Shown in pieces: positions 28,525 through 38,578 of a stretch of 64,000 nucleotides of DNA. Within the stretch, counting starts at the first letter, position 1. Every line of letters begins with the position of its first letter. Source of the DNA: Plumapathes pennacea (lineage: Eukaryota; Cnidaria; Anthozoa; Antipatharia; Myriopathidae). Position numbers and translations under genes: made by a program. The notes beneath the pieces are model-generated. The model was not told the origin of the DNA, ran no database searches, and saw nothing but the letters and a program-made list of their open reading frames with translations. The stretch spans positions 21,642,170 to 21,706,169 of the forward strand of contig OZ038467.1 in NCBI GenBank assembly GCA_964036295.1, read 5' to 3'.

Positions 28525-28912
28525 GAGAGATAAAATTTATAGTGCCAACATGGGGTTTATGCTGATGATGCGACAACGACAACATACGAACCATATCAAA
28601 CAGAAATTCTAAGCATAGGTAGGGCAACATTCCAGAGTTCATTCTGTTTTTCTACTTTTAATTATACTTTATTCTCCCAACCTGTAAACTGCATAATGCA
28701 GTTTCATCGGCGCTAATTTGATGATTAGGCGTGTGAAGGAGACGTTCCTAAATACAGAAATTCAAAAGAAACCCAATCACTAGTGCTTATCGCTATCGCC
28801 ACTTGCTTTCTTTAGTGGGAAAGTCTCAATCAGGTTTTCTTTTGTGCCGATTGGCCGAGATTGCTATCAAACTTGTTTGGACTCGGGGCTTAAAATTGGA
28901 GTCGAAGCTTGT
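28458..28912 (+). other. Intron remnant with no recognised content
   Basis: About 450 bp of AT-rich sequence between the last exon of the first PbH1 block and the start of the inverted-repeat element. I see no G8-like coding sequence here, although the second G8 domain of a fibrocystin-L protein should be encoded between 28457 and 41622. Confidence 0.5.
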
Positions 28913-29903
28913 ACTTAAGAGGTGTTGTCTGAGAAAACCGGGCAGGGTCAAAACATGGGGGTCGGCCGAATTTTATAAAATTAACAGCACTTGATGTCTA
29001 TCTAGTATGATTATGAACGGTGGCATTTGAACGAATTTTGGGTCTTTTGTTTCGGAGATTGACCACCCCCTTGGTTTTGGGACCAATTTGAGACAAAAAA
29101 ATACCAACTTCCCGACGGATTTTACCAGCGAGTTTTTCTACACTATTTGCATGGGTATATTTCCCTTAGATTACAGTTTCAAATTCAAATTTTATCAGTG
29201 CTTCCTTTTTTGGCGAGCGGCTTGAAACAGTAGAGGTCAAATAAAAATCTGACATGTCAGATTTTTAACGTTTTTGAACGCTCTTTTCTCAAAAGTGCGG
29301 TTGTTTATTTTTCATTTAAGACCTGATTTTGGTAGTCCATTGCCATCTAAACCAAATTAAAAAAGAATTGATTGGGGAAAAAGCCGTTCCCGCTTGACTC
29401 ACATTTGAAGTTGCTCCAAATTGCGGTTAGAGAAGTTTTCCCGCCAAATTAATTCTACATTATACTGTACCACAAAAGCAGTCGGTTCCCCGTAAAACTA
29501 CTCCAAAAGACATTTTATTGAACAAATACAGTATTCGCAACTATATTTGGCAAATCAACGGCTGTTAATGTCATTCTTCGTGTATTCATTCTTAATGTCA
29601 TAATGTGCCACAAAAGCCGCTCCGTTCTCCATAAAAACCACTCAGAAGATACTTCATCGAATAAATGCAGTAATCACATTCCATTTTGGCAAATCAAGGG
29701 CTTTGTGGGTCTCTTTATTTGATGTAAATACTCAAAATATCTTGGAAATTGATCTGCGTATGGTGTCACGCTCACGCCTGCGTTTCGTATCACGCTTAGG
29801 ACCACCATATTTACGATTGTTTAACTGGGCTTCTCGTGTGTGTGAAACGTGCTTTTGATAAATAAAGTATCGTTGCACGCGGTGACAAAGATTCGACGCC
29901 CGA
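28913..29903 (+). repeat. Foldback-like element, left inverted arm
   Basis: About 990 bp that match, in reverse complement, 31259-32148 plus 38352-38578. The match covers the outer part (gttgtctgagaaaaccgggc), the proline-like homopolymer part (ccacccccttggttttggga) and the inner part ending at gacgcccg. Each arm contains an internal direct repeat with a period of about 139 bp: the ccacaaaagc...ggcaaatcaa unit begins near 29467 and again near 29606. Long inverted arms built of tandem subrepeats are the hallmark of foldback (FB/Galileo-like) transposons; that class assignment is inference. Confidence 0.75.
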
Positions 29904-31099
29904 CATTTCAAAATCAAATTGCATAATACATTCCGCGTTTATAGCTAGAACGGCCCTCACGAATGGCAGTCAACGATATCAGTGGGAACAATTGTACTAT
30001 GATTAAAGCTTCTTGCATCCTTATTTATGAAATTAGCCGCCGTGGTGGAAACAAAGCAATTCCACTTGACAAACGACGGATAACTATATAAAAACAATAA
30101 ATTTGTACCTGCGTGTGTACTTGTCTATACGATACTTCTTATTCATGACAAGAACAAGTGTTTGCAAAGGCCTCCAATGGATCGATGAAAGTACGCTTTC
30201 TAGAACGTGGACCAGGCATCTGGAGATTCAACTCCGATCAGATATCTCGCAACAGGACAAGCTTCAATGTGCTCAGCTTACCAGATCCCATCAGGTCACA
30301 TATGAGCAGGCACGCACTGAAATCATTGGCGAAGACCGAGAGAATTTGTCGCTTTGTTTGCCACGACTCAGCTTGGTTGTATGCCTTGACGAGAGATTCG
30401 ATGACGCCAGAGGAGGGATCGAAGCTTTTGCGTCTGGACGCACTTTCACCAGCTGATTCTAGTCTCACCTCTTTGCGGACATTAGCCCAGGCTCCTGTTC
30501 TTAACCGGGACTAATTACTGAGAGAGCCGCGATGATAGTTTCCTTAGTCTTCCGTTGGTAATATTTTTGCTGGGTCGATGAGAGCATGCCAGGACGTGTT
30601 CAGCGTTGACTGTATAGGACTTGTGCGACCGTAGCACCATGGCGATTGAAGATTTCTTGGAACGTTGCGAAATTGATCCACCTGGGATTGCGCATTTGTT
30701 TACGCTGGCCTTTATGTGTAGGATAGCCACACGTTCGTCGTTTTCGTCTTGGCCAGTTCACTGTTAAATCCCGTCTGTGTTTAGGACAGATGGTCATAAC
30801 AGCCACTCTCTCATCCGGGAGGCAAAAATGTCCAGCTCTGTTCAGTATGAGGTCTTTCTCGCTAATCACTGTACCGCGAATATGCCATCCTCGCTTGCTG
30901 CTAAGTGGGATGTTACTTCAGCCTTGCAACCCTCTAATGGAAGTAGGAGAGAGTCTGGTCCGACTGCTCCACAAGGTGAAGTTTGTGAAGCGAACGAGCA
31001 ATCCATACGGCTATCCGAGCAAATGAATATCTGACTCGATAATAAATACAGAGAGCGTGTTTGCGAAATGCGTTGCCTTGCACAATAAAGTAACTTGAT
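29904..31099 (-). mobile_element. Spacer between inverted arms with relic gene
   Basis: Single-copy spacer of the foldback-like element. On the minus strand it holds two separated coding relics (30869-30600 and 30468-30238). The flanks at 29904-30230 and 30870-31099 show no recognisable coding sequence. Confidence 0.5.
30238..30869 (-). pseudogene. Relic of an uncharacterised Cys/His-containing element-borne protein
   Basis: Two frames on the minus strand. The first (30869-30600) reads through VMTICPKHRRDL and TCGYPTHKGQRK, a pattern with paired Cys and His residues like a small zinc-binding motif. The second (30468-30238) contains AYNQAESWQTKRQILSVFAND. I recall both segments, in this order, from uncharacterised multi-copy proteins predicted in corals and hydra. 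No family name is known to me. The two pieces lie in different frames with stops between, so the gene is dead. It may have been the cargo or transposase gene of the surrounding element; that is inference. Confidence 0.5.
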
Positions 31100-31253
31100 C
31101 CTGAGGAAGGCCACAGTGTTAATCACTATAAACAACCACGTACCATTTGATTAAACATCTATACTAACTCTTCCAACTGTCAACAAAAGAACTCCAATTC
31201 AATTTATTCGCTTCCAGAACTAAGGGAAGATGCTCCAATTTTAAGCTATAACA
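31100..31253 (-). mobile_element. Diverged LTR fragment
   Basis: From cctgaggaaggcc to ctataaca this matches the final 155 bp or so of the 636-bp LTRs at 32153-32788 and 37712-38347, with clear divergence (for example tccaactgtcaacaaaag against tccaattgtcaacaacag). The plus-strand end keeps the ...TATAACA terminus, and the inverted arm starts five bases later. It is an older, truncated copy of the same LTR family sitting at the arm junction. Confidence 0.75.
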
Positions 31254-31258
31254 TAATC

Positions 31259-32148
31259 GTCGGGCGTCGAAATTCCGTCACCGCAACTGTATCTTTATAC
31301 TTATTAAAAAGAACGTTTCACATACATTATACACATACACATACACATACACATACATATACACATACACGAAAAGTAGGAAAAGAAGCCCAGTTGAACA
31401 ATCGTAAATATGGTGGTCGTAAGCGTGACACGAAACGCAGGCGTGAGCGTGACACCATACGGGGATCAACTTCCAAGATATTTAGTTTGAGTATTTGCAA
31501 CCAACAAAGAGACCCACAAAGCCCTTGATTTGCCAAAATGGAATGTCATTACTGCATTTATTCGATGAAGTATCTTCTGAGTGGTTTTTATGGAGAACGG
31601 AGCGGCTTTTGTGGCACATTGTAGTATAAGAGAAATTTGGCGGGAAAACTATTTTGAGTATTTAGACCGAAGAATGACATTAACAGCCGTTGATTTGCCA
31701 AATATAGTTGCGAATACTGTATTTGTTCAATAAAATGTCTCCTGGAGTAGTATTACGGGGAACCGACTGCTTTTGTGGTACAGTATAATGTAGAATTAAT
31801 TTGGCGGGAAAACTTCTCTAACCGCAATTTGGAGCAACTTTAAATGTGAATCAAGCGGGAACGGCTTTTTCCCCCAATCAATTCTTTTTTTAATTTGCTT
31901 TAGATGGCAATGGACTACCAAAATCAGGTCTTAAATGAAAAATAAACAACTGCACTTTTGAGAAAACAACGTTCAAAAACGTTAAAAATCTGACGTGTCT
32001 GAATTTTTGTTTGACCTCTACTGTTTCAAGCCGCTCGCCAAAAAGGAAGCACTGATAAAATCTGAATTTGAAACGGTAATCTAGGGGAAATATACTCATG
32101 GAAATAGTGTAGAAAAACTCGCTGGTAAAATCCGTCGGGAAGTTGGTA
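31259..32148 (-). repeat. Foldback-like element, right inverted arm (inner part)
   Basis: Reverse complement of roughly 29093-29903. It includes the arm-internal direct repeat and a private stretch of short cacata repeats at 31318-31371. The arm is interrupted at 32148 by the LTR retrotransposon and resumes at 38352. Confidence 0.78.
31318..31371. repeat. (CACATA)n minisatellite
   Basis: About 50 bp of acacat/acatac repeats inside the right inverted arm, absent from the equivalent place in the left arm. Confidence 0.8.
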
Positions 32149-32152
32149 TTTT

Positions 32153-32788
32153 TGTTACGGGGCTATAACAGACTTTAGAGTTGAAGCTCACTTTTAATGC
32201 ACTTTAGCGTCGATGTTCCGTTTTCAAGAACAAGTCTCACTATCTGATCTCTCTAGTTTCTTAGCCGACGGCTTTTATGCACCACAAGTGTTAAGTTGTC
32301 CCAGTGATTTCCTAATAGTTTTAACACTGGCCGAATTAGAGCACAAAGGATAGGAAATGGATTTTCGCTAGGACCAAGTTCAAGGTCACATTCAGAACTC
32401 ACATTTCCGAATGGCCTTTTACGCTAGGATGTCGTTAACACTCGAGTGGCTCCTCTATTTGCTTACTACACTTATTCTAAAATCACACTAACACATTCCA
32501 ATGGATACGATTGGCTGTAGTTAAGATCTGAAGGAAGAGAAGGTGCTGGCACGCCTACGACAGTGTGCGCACTTGCTATTGCTCATTTCCTAAAGCAGGA
32601 TCTTCAATTAATAACAAGATCACTTAGATTTCCTGAGGAAGGCCTCAGTGTTAATCACAGTAAACAACAACGTAAAAGTTGATTAAACATATATTCTAAC
32701 TCTTCCAATTGTCAACAACAGAACTCCAATTCACTAATTTATTCGCTTCCGAAACGACGGGAAGATATTCCAATTTTCTGCTATAACA
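32153..32788 (-). repeat. 3' LTR
   Basis: 636 bp, TG...CA, the left of two near-identical LTRs. The preceding four bases (32149-32152) are TTTT, matching the TTTT at 38348-38351. Confidence 0.93.
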
Positions 32789-34139
32789 TTACCCCCCTTT
32801 TTCGAAGAGTCGACTCCGTTCGACAAAACTAAGAAGGAATATGGAAGAAAATGTGTTGACATTCAGAGAGTAGTTACAAGCACTGGGCAGCTAACGCCAT
32901 GTCTGACCGTATTATTAAACTAAAAGGTACAGGCTGAAGACTGTTTTAGAGTTTACAATTACAAGATATTAAACAATTACATGACATTATTATTCAGGAA
33001 GGAAAGCATGTTACTACATGCGTGAGGATTTACACAATAATTTTTTTCTTGATTCTGTACTTGAAAAAGCATTTCACTTGTTACATGCTGAAATGATCAA
33101 AGAATTTCACAAAGATTAATTTCAAATCAGTAGTATGTCACTGACATACGACACGTGATATAAGTTGAACAAGTTAGTAGTAAATGGCAAATGTTCAGTT
33201 CTAGTTTCTGTGGATTCGCAGGTAATGCTTGACTGGTATGTCGCGAGACATTCAGTATAAGTCCAGGGACTTGCATGTAATAATGTCAATCTCGTGGTTG
33301 CGCCAGTATAGGAGAACGTATTTGCTGTCAGTGTGCTGTTTGTAGTGGGTCGGTTTAGAGGTGCCTGTAACCTTGGTTTGACGTTGGACCCGTTGTTGCT
33401 GTTATATAGTGTTCAGTTGTTGTATTTGGTATTGTTCAGGCGGTCTGTTGGTATAACATGCCGCTTCTGAGATGAAAGTTCAGTTTAATATGTTGAACAG
33501 CTTTCGTACTGGACTGATTTCTTTGGTTTTGCTAGTTTGCTGTAACGAGGCTTTAGTGCGTCAGCAAGGTGTTCTCGTGTTTACGGAAATCCAGTAAATT
33601 CAGAGTAGATCATCTTTGCATTTTGGTGGCAGGGTCCATCGGTAGGTTGTAGTAGTAGTAGTTCAACAGTATTTGGCGCAAGCAGAGTGGCATCGTTGAA
33701 GTGTGAGTTTATTGTCAGGGTTAAAAGAAGAAAACCAAACCATACTACCTAAAACAAGTACTTTTTCTATGCTTAACAAGATTATTGTCCTTTGACCCGT
33801 ATAATACTATGCATAAAGTTTACAGAGCAATTGGTAACGAGAATAATTTTATGTAAAGTAATAGCATGTGCTGCAAAGGTGTTCACTTAGCAACCGGAAG
33901 GTCGATCTAACCAACCGAGTTTTGACTTGTACAGCAATAACTTACTTGTGTACATGAAGCGCGAACAATGTATGTTTGCAAAACATTTTTTGTGAGTCGC
34001 ATGAAAAGATGCTTTTAAAATTATACAATTGGCTTAGTTTGTCTGTGAATCGAGAAGGGTGTTCACGGACGGTATTTGTTTACCAGGTAAGGTTCGTTAC
34101 CTTAATAATTCGAGAAGTTGTCCGGTTGTTATAATTCTT
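32789..34139 (-). other. Non-coding 3' part of the retrotransposon
   Basis: About 1.35 kb between the end of the protease frame and the 3' LTR. No reverse transcriptase, RNase H, integrase or envelope-like reading frame is visible on either strand; it is AT-rich with many stops. In an autonomous element this region would hold the polymerase genes, so the element has lost or never had them. Confidence 0.6.
32792..32802 (-). promoter_or_regulatory. Polypurine tract
   Basis: On the minus strand reads AAAAAGGGGGG, three bases before the 3' LTR, the expected place and composition for the plus-strand primer of an LTR retrotransposon. Confidence 0.8.
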
Positions 34140-35915
34140 TTAGCACGGTGTCATTATTTCTGTTTCGTGTGTGCTAATAGACCATGTGAACGAAATGTAC
34201 AATAATTTCTCTCGTTCGTGTTTGCGCAAAAGCCACTCAAGTTCTCCATTTTGTGTGGAAGGCAAATTGTGCAAATTGTAGGCCTTCAGAAGTTGCTTGC
34301 AGAATTTCCGTATAATTTCCTGCTTTTGTAGTTTCCTGGAAACAACCGACTTCCAAATCATTACAAAAAGAAATGCGCAGACAACATAAGCGGGACATGA
34401 ATCATTGTTCTTCTCCAGTTTTGCCTTACTGCATGGGACAATTTCCAATTGTTGATCATCTGTGGATTGGATCTTTAAGAAGCTGTTAAATGGCTTAGAC
34501 TGAAAATGAATTACGTCTTGCCGAATTTGGACTGTTTGGGTGGTTGTTACTCGATCAATGTTTAAACTAACAAGCTCCGGAGGGTGTTTCGTGGGCGGTG
34601 GCAATTGGCGCCACACATCCGCTTTGATTGCAGTGACATTTGCGCCGGTGTCAACGAGGAAAGATAATTTCGTGCCACAAATCGAACCTTCTATTGAAAG
34701 ACTATTGTTAGACTTCGAAAACGGAATAGCATTTTGACATGCCTCTGTAATTGACTCTATCGTGTTTGGATTGTCATCTGGAGGAATAATGTGCTCGGCA
34801 CCTGTCACTTGCGTTTGTTCCTTCTCATTCGATATGCAATCCTGACCACTTGATGTATTCAAGGCAAAATCTGCAGTCTTGGTTTCAATTTCAATGATTT
34901 CGCTGGGTGTTTGTGTTGTCTTAGCAATCTGAACATCATTAATTGTTTTGTGATCTGAATCCTGGGCTGTTGGTTTAGCAACTTGTTGTGTTTGATTTGC
35001 AACTGAGATTGTCATCTCTTGTGACACATTTTGAGTGGTATCTGGAATTCCGGTTTTAACTATATTTGTTTGGTCAGTTTCCTCTGTGACTTCTAAATTT
35101 AACCGTGGTTTCCTTATTAGAACAGATATGTATTTCATCAACTTCATATACGACATTATTTTCTCAAATTGGTTCAGCGCGGCTGATCGTGTGTTTTCTC
35201 TGTAAATATTTTCCACGGTGGGTTTTAGCGGTTCAGATACTTTTTCGTCGACTTCGATTTTGGTTTCTTCAGTTTCCACTCTTATCTCTTTGCATGAAAT
35301 GCTTGGTTCTTCAAACACAATTTTAGTTTCTTCAGTAACAAAACTTTCTTCTTGCGGCATTATTGTTTCAAAATTTTCTTCCGTTTGTTCTTCTGCGGTT
35401 ATAGTGAAAGTTTCGGGTCTCCTAACATGATTTTCCGTAGTGATCAGGGAAATAGTGTTAATTCGAGGAACGTTTTGAGTTCTTTCCTCTGAACAATTTA
35501 TTAATTCATTTTCAGCAAAACGCACTTTAAGTTTTGAGGCAGGAATTTGCATGACAGGTGTAAATGATTCGGGTGATTCAACATTTGTGGACATTGGTTT
35601 CTCACCTTTAGTTTGGATCATTTTTTCAAGTTCTCTGCGTTTGCGCATTCTCTCTTGCATTTGTTGAGATCTCGCTGGATATCCTTTAACTTCAGTGTCT
35701 TTACTGTTGTCCTTTGAATTCACGAGACTGTTCGGGACTACAGGCTCGTGCGCTACTAAATCATTTTGGCTTTCCTGTCGTTGAGGCGTTTGTCTATCAC
35801 TAAGTGGTTCATTACTAAGTGGTTCTTTGTTTGTTTGTGGCGTTTCTGCTTTGGCGGTCATATTTCCATTAAGTTTACGATGTACAGTGGCCTCGCTAGT
35901 TTCCCGTTCTAACAA
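34140..35915 (-). CDS. Retrotransposon ORF2 with aspartic protease, no polymerase
   Basis: A 591-codon frame on the minus strand. The first 400 residues are acidic and Glu/Thr-rich with no recognised domain. An aspartic protease core follows: FLVDTGANVTAIK at about residues 417-429, with the catalytic D-T-G. About 90 residues later there is a strongly hydrophobic stretch (YVVCAFLFVMIW, near residue 512) followed by basic residues, resembling a membrane anchor. The frame then ends without any reverse transcriptase. It overlaps the end of gag by 7 bases in another frame. The first codon of the overlap is TTG; the first ATG is at residue 19. Synthesis is therefore likely by frameshifting or reinitiation. 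Intact frame and near-identical LTRs indicate recent mobility. Confidence 0.82.
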   Translation of the reverse strand: MLERETSEATVHRKLNGNMTAKAETPQTNKEPLSNEPLSDRQTPQRQESQNDLVAHEPVVPNSLVNSKDNSKDTEVKGYPARSQQMQERMRKRRELEKMIQTKGEKPMSTNVESPESFTPVMQIPASKLKVRFAENELINCSEERTQNVPRINTISLITTENHVRRPETFTITAEEQTEENFETIMPQEESFVTEETKIVFEEPSISCKEIRVETEETKIEVDEKVSEPLKPTVENIYRENTRSAALNQFEKIMSYMKLMKYISVLIRKPRLNLEVTEETDQTNIVKTGIPDTTQNVSQEMTISVANQTQQVAKPTAQDSDHKTINDVQIAKTTQTPSEIIEIETKTADFALNTSSGQDCISNEKEQTQVTGAEHIIPPDDNPNTIESITEACQNAIPFSKSNNSLSIEGSICGTKLSFLVDTGANVTAIKADVWRQLPPPTKHPPELVSLNIDRVTTTQTVQIRQDVIHFQSKPFNSFLKIQSTDDQQLEIVPCSKAKLEKNNDSCPAYVVCAFLFVMIWKSVVSRKLQKQEIIRKFCKQLLKAYNLHNLPSTQNGELEWLLRKHEREKLLYISFTWSISTHETEIMTPC

Positions 35916-37198
35916 GACCGAGGGGAGTTTAAAGGAGCCGCTTGATTGGCTGGACGATGGTCAGGTCGGCCTGAATATCTCGGATTGGGTTGGCGGTGCT
36001 CATAATTGTAATTTGGGAGTCTGGGATCTCGTTGTCCCAAACGTTGGCGACAAGCATAAGCAACATGGCCTGTTTTGTTGCAATAATTGCATATTGGGCG
36101 TCCATCGAACGTTCTACGATTTCGGTTTGGAAATCCCCTGTTGTTGGCTTGATTGCCATTAACGCGGCGCAATTCTTGGCGGATTATTTGCGTCACATCT
36201 TCCCTATTTAGGGGTGAGTTTTGTTGAGGTTCATTAGATAGATTTGATGGACTATACGCAGCTACTACCGGGCTTTGTTTTTGAGCAGTCAACAAATTTA
36301 TCACTTGATCCATTTTGTCGCTGTTCGGGTCTGGGGCAGATTCTTTCAACTTAGCATGAGTTTCTGCTTCTTCAATAGTCTTTGGTTGTTGAAGCATGAC
36401 ATACGATTTTAGTCTGGGTTTTAAGCCTTGGATAAAATAATTTACAGTTTCAGAACGTGGTAAATTTATTCTACCGCTTATGCGTCTTATGTCAGCAGCG
36501 TAAGTAGTCACTGTTTCTGTGGGCAACTGCTTGCGGTCGTTCAATCTTTGTCGAAGCAGCCACAGATCGGCAGTTGAATGAAATTGTCTTTTGAGCGCGT
36601 CTATCATTTCTGCGTAAGATTTGTCAGCCAGATCTGGTGTGGTGTTAAACCAAACGCTTGCTGTGCCGAGAAGATGTAATGGCAAAGCTTCGGCTTTCCT
36701 TTCATTACCCCATTTATGGAATTTGGCTGCCCTATCATAATTAGTGATAAATTCAATCACGTCTTCATCTGGTTCGCCACTAAATTTTGGTAACTTAATA
36801 CTGTTATATTTCAGAGATTCTTTCGGCGCTTGGGTGGATTTTTCGACGGCATTTGCAAACATGTAGGCCTGTTCTGCCCACTGCTCGAGCATTTTCTGAT
36901 TTTGTTCTGTCATCAACTTAAATACGTCTTCGGCTGAAAGAGGTGTTGGTGCATCTGTCTCGTTGTGTGCCATATTTGTATTTGTTGGAGTTTCGATTGT
37001 TAACTCAATGGGATGTGCAGGTTCTGGCAAAAAGGACCGAGTTGGTTCGACAATACTCTGTGGAACCGGTGTTGGATTTGCTAAAGTTTGAGTCTTTGAA
37101 CCTGTGACTTTCGGTTTTGGACAATCACAAAATTTACTCTTTTTTTCACTTGGTTTGGCCTTCGCCGAATTTGCCTTTTTCTTCTTGCTTCGAGTCAA
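35909..37198 (-). CDS. gag: Retrotransposon Gag with CCHC zinc knuckle
   Basis: Up to 429 codons on the minus strand. The upstream stop is followed only by CTG and TTG codons, so the first ATG start is at residue 76 (36973). Residues about 130-290 form a retrotransposon Gag core: IKLPKFSGEP, then LHLLGTASVWF, ending near IEEAETHAKLKES. At about residues 370-384 there is one zinc knuckle, CNYCNKTGHVAYAC, spacing CX2CX4HX4C. The C-terminal tail is Pro/Asn/Arg-rich. The protein would form the capsid-like particle and bind RNA. The Lys-rich N-terminal 75 residues are either an extension used with a non-ATG start or untranslated leader. No frame damage seen. Confidence 0.9.
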   Translation of the reverse strand: MTRSKKKKANSAKAKPSEKKSKFCDCPKPKVTGSKTQTLANPTPVPQSIVEPTRSFLPEPAHPIELTIETPTNTNMAHNETDAPTPLSAEDVFKLMTEQNQKMLEQWAEQAYMFANAVEKSTQAPKESLKYNSIKLPKFSGEPDEDVIEFITNYDRAAKFHKWGNERKAEALPLHLLGTASVWFNTTPDLADKSYAEMIDALKRQFHSTADLWLLRQRLNDRKQLPTETVTTYAADIRRISGRINLPRSETVNYFIQGLKPRLKSYVMLQQPKTIEEAETHAKLKESAPDPNSDKMDQVINLLTAQKQSPVVAAYSPSNLSNEPQQNSPLNREDVTQIIRQELRRVNGNQANNRGFPNRNRRTFDGRPICNYCNKTGHVAYACRQRLGQRDPRLPNYNYEHRQPNPRYSGRPDHRPANQAAPLNSPRSC

Positions 37199-37711
37199 CA
37201 GCTTGCCTTAAGATTCAATTTGACCACAAAGAAAATAGTTGTTCAACTCCCACAAAAGGATCTAAGAATTGTTGTCCAATTCAATTCGAGAAAAACAAAA
37301 TGCTCCTCGAGCAACTCACAAAAATGTCGAAAATGCACAAAAATTAACTGACAAGTAACCCGAAAAATTTCAGGACATATAATCAACTCGATCGGTCGAC
37401 TATTGAACACCGAACAGCACAACTACTACACAGTCAAATAGTTTGACTCGCATTTACACTTACTTTCGAGAAAAAACTTAAAGCTGTTACGCTAACAAAC
37501 ACTCTTTTTTTTTTTTCTTTTTCTTTTTTTTTTTATTTCCGAACTCTAACCTACATCATTTCTAATGGAACACGGTTTGGCTTGGTTTTCACTAAAAACC
37601 CATAACACTCACAGAGATCAATGTGTAAAAGAAAGTGGCTTCAAATACCTCGAAGGTCCTCTTGCGAAGGTCTTTTTCCAGGATCGATGCCCGGATTCTC
37701 CACCACAAATC
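37199..37711 (-). other. Retrotransposon leader
   Basis: About 510 bp between the 5' LTR and gag. It holds the primer-binding site next to the LTR and a T/C-only tract at 37505-37542. No coding signal. Confidence 0.6.
37681..37705 (-). promoter_or_regulatory. Primer-binding site
   Basis: The plus strand here ends in ...CTCCACCA and reads like the 3' 25 bases of a tRNA (GGATCGATGCCC T-arm followed by an acceptor stem and CCA). On the coding strand this gives TGGTGGAGAATCC, six bases inside the 5' LTR. The tRNA species is not identified from memory. Confidence 0.75.
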
Positions 37712-38347
37712 TGTTACGGGGCTATAACAGACTTTAGAGTTGAAGCTCACTTTTAATGCACTTTAGCGTCGATGTTCCGTTTTCAAGAACAAGTCTCACT
37801 ATCTGATCTCTCTAGTTTCTTAGCCGACGGCTTTTATGCACCACAAGTGTTAAGTTGTCCCAGTGATTTCCTAATAGTTTTAACACTGGCCGAATTAGAG
37901 CACAAAGGATAGGAAATGGATTTTCGCTAGGACCAAGTTCAAGTTCACATTCAGAACTCACATTTCCGAATGGCCTTTTACGCTAGGATGTCGTTAACAC
38001 TCGAGTGGCTCCTCTATTTGCTTACTACACTTATTCTAAAATCACACTAACACATTCCAATGGATACGATTGGCTGTAGTTAAGATCTGATGGAAGAGAA
38101 GGTGCTGGCACGCCTACGACAGTGTGCGCACTTGCTATTGCTCATTTCCTAAAGCAGGATCTTCAATTAATAACAAGATCACTTAGATTTCCTGAGGAAG
38201 GCCTCAGTGTTAATCACAGTAAACAACAACGTAAAAGTTGATTAAACATATATTCTAACTCTTCCAATTGTCAACAACAGAACTCCAATTCACTAATTTA
38301 TTCGCTTCCGAAACGACGGGAAGATATTCCAATTTTCTGCTATAACA
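37712..38347 (-). repeat. 5' LTR
   Basis: 636 bp, TGTTACGG...TATAACA, near identical to 32153-32788. Followed by seven T bases of which the first four are the target duplication. Confidence 0.93.
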
Positions 38348-38351
38348 TTTT

Positions 38352-38578
38352 TTTGTCTCGAAGTTGGTCTAATTTCGGACGCCATTTTGGCTTCCGCGGT
38401 CCCAAAACCAAGGGGGGGTGGTCAATCTCCGAAACAAAAGACCCAAAATTCGTTCAAATGCCACCGTTCATAATCATACTAGATAGACATCAAGTGCTGG
38501 TAATTTTATGAAATTCGGCCGATCCCCATCTTTTGACCCTGCCCGGTTTTCTCAGACAACGGCTCTTAAATATATACT
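38352..38578 (-). repeat. Foldback-like element, right inverted arm (outer part)
   Basis: Continuation of the arm interrupted at 32148. It matches the reverse complement of 28913-29092, including ggtcaatctccgaaac and ctgcccggttttctcagac. It carries about 40 extra bases (38361-38398) not found in the left arm. It ends at ctcttaaata, where the Helitron-like copy starts. Confidence 0.75.

Larger units (their letters stand above)
32153..38347 (-). mobile_element. Young Gag-protease LTR retrotransposon, 6195 bp
   Basis: Two direct 636-bp terminal repeats (32153-32788 and 37712-38347), each starting TGTTACGG and ending TATAACA, with only two differences noticed (caaggtcac/caagttcac and tgaagg/tgatgg). 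The coding strand is minus, so the 5' LTR is the right one. A tRNA-complementary primer site lies next to it and a polypurine tract next to the left LTR. It is flanked by TTTT on both sides and splits an inverted arm whose partner at 29093 is uninterrupted, which proves insertion. Coding: Gag (35909-37198) and a protease-bearing frame (34140-35915). No reverse transcriptase, RNase H or integrase motif is seen anywhere inside, so it is probably mobilised in trans by a related autonomous element. Likely Gypsy-like from the Gag type. Confidence 0.92.
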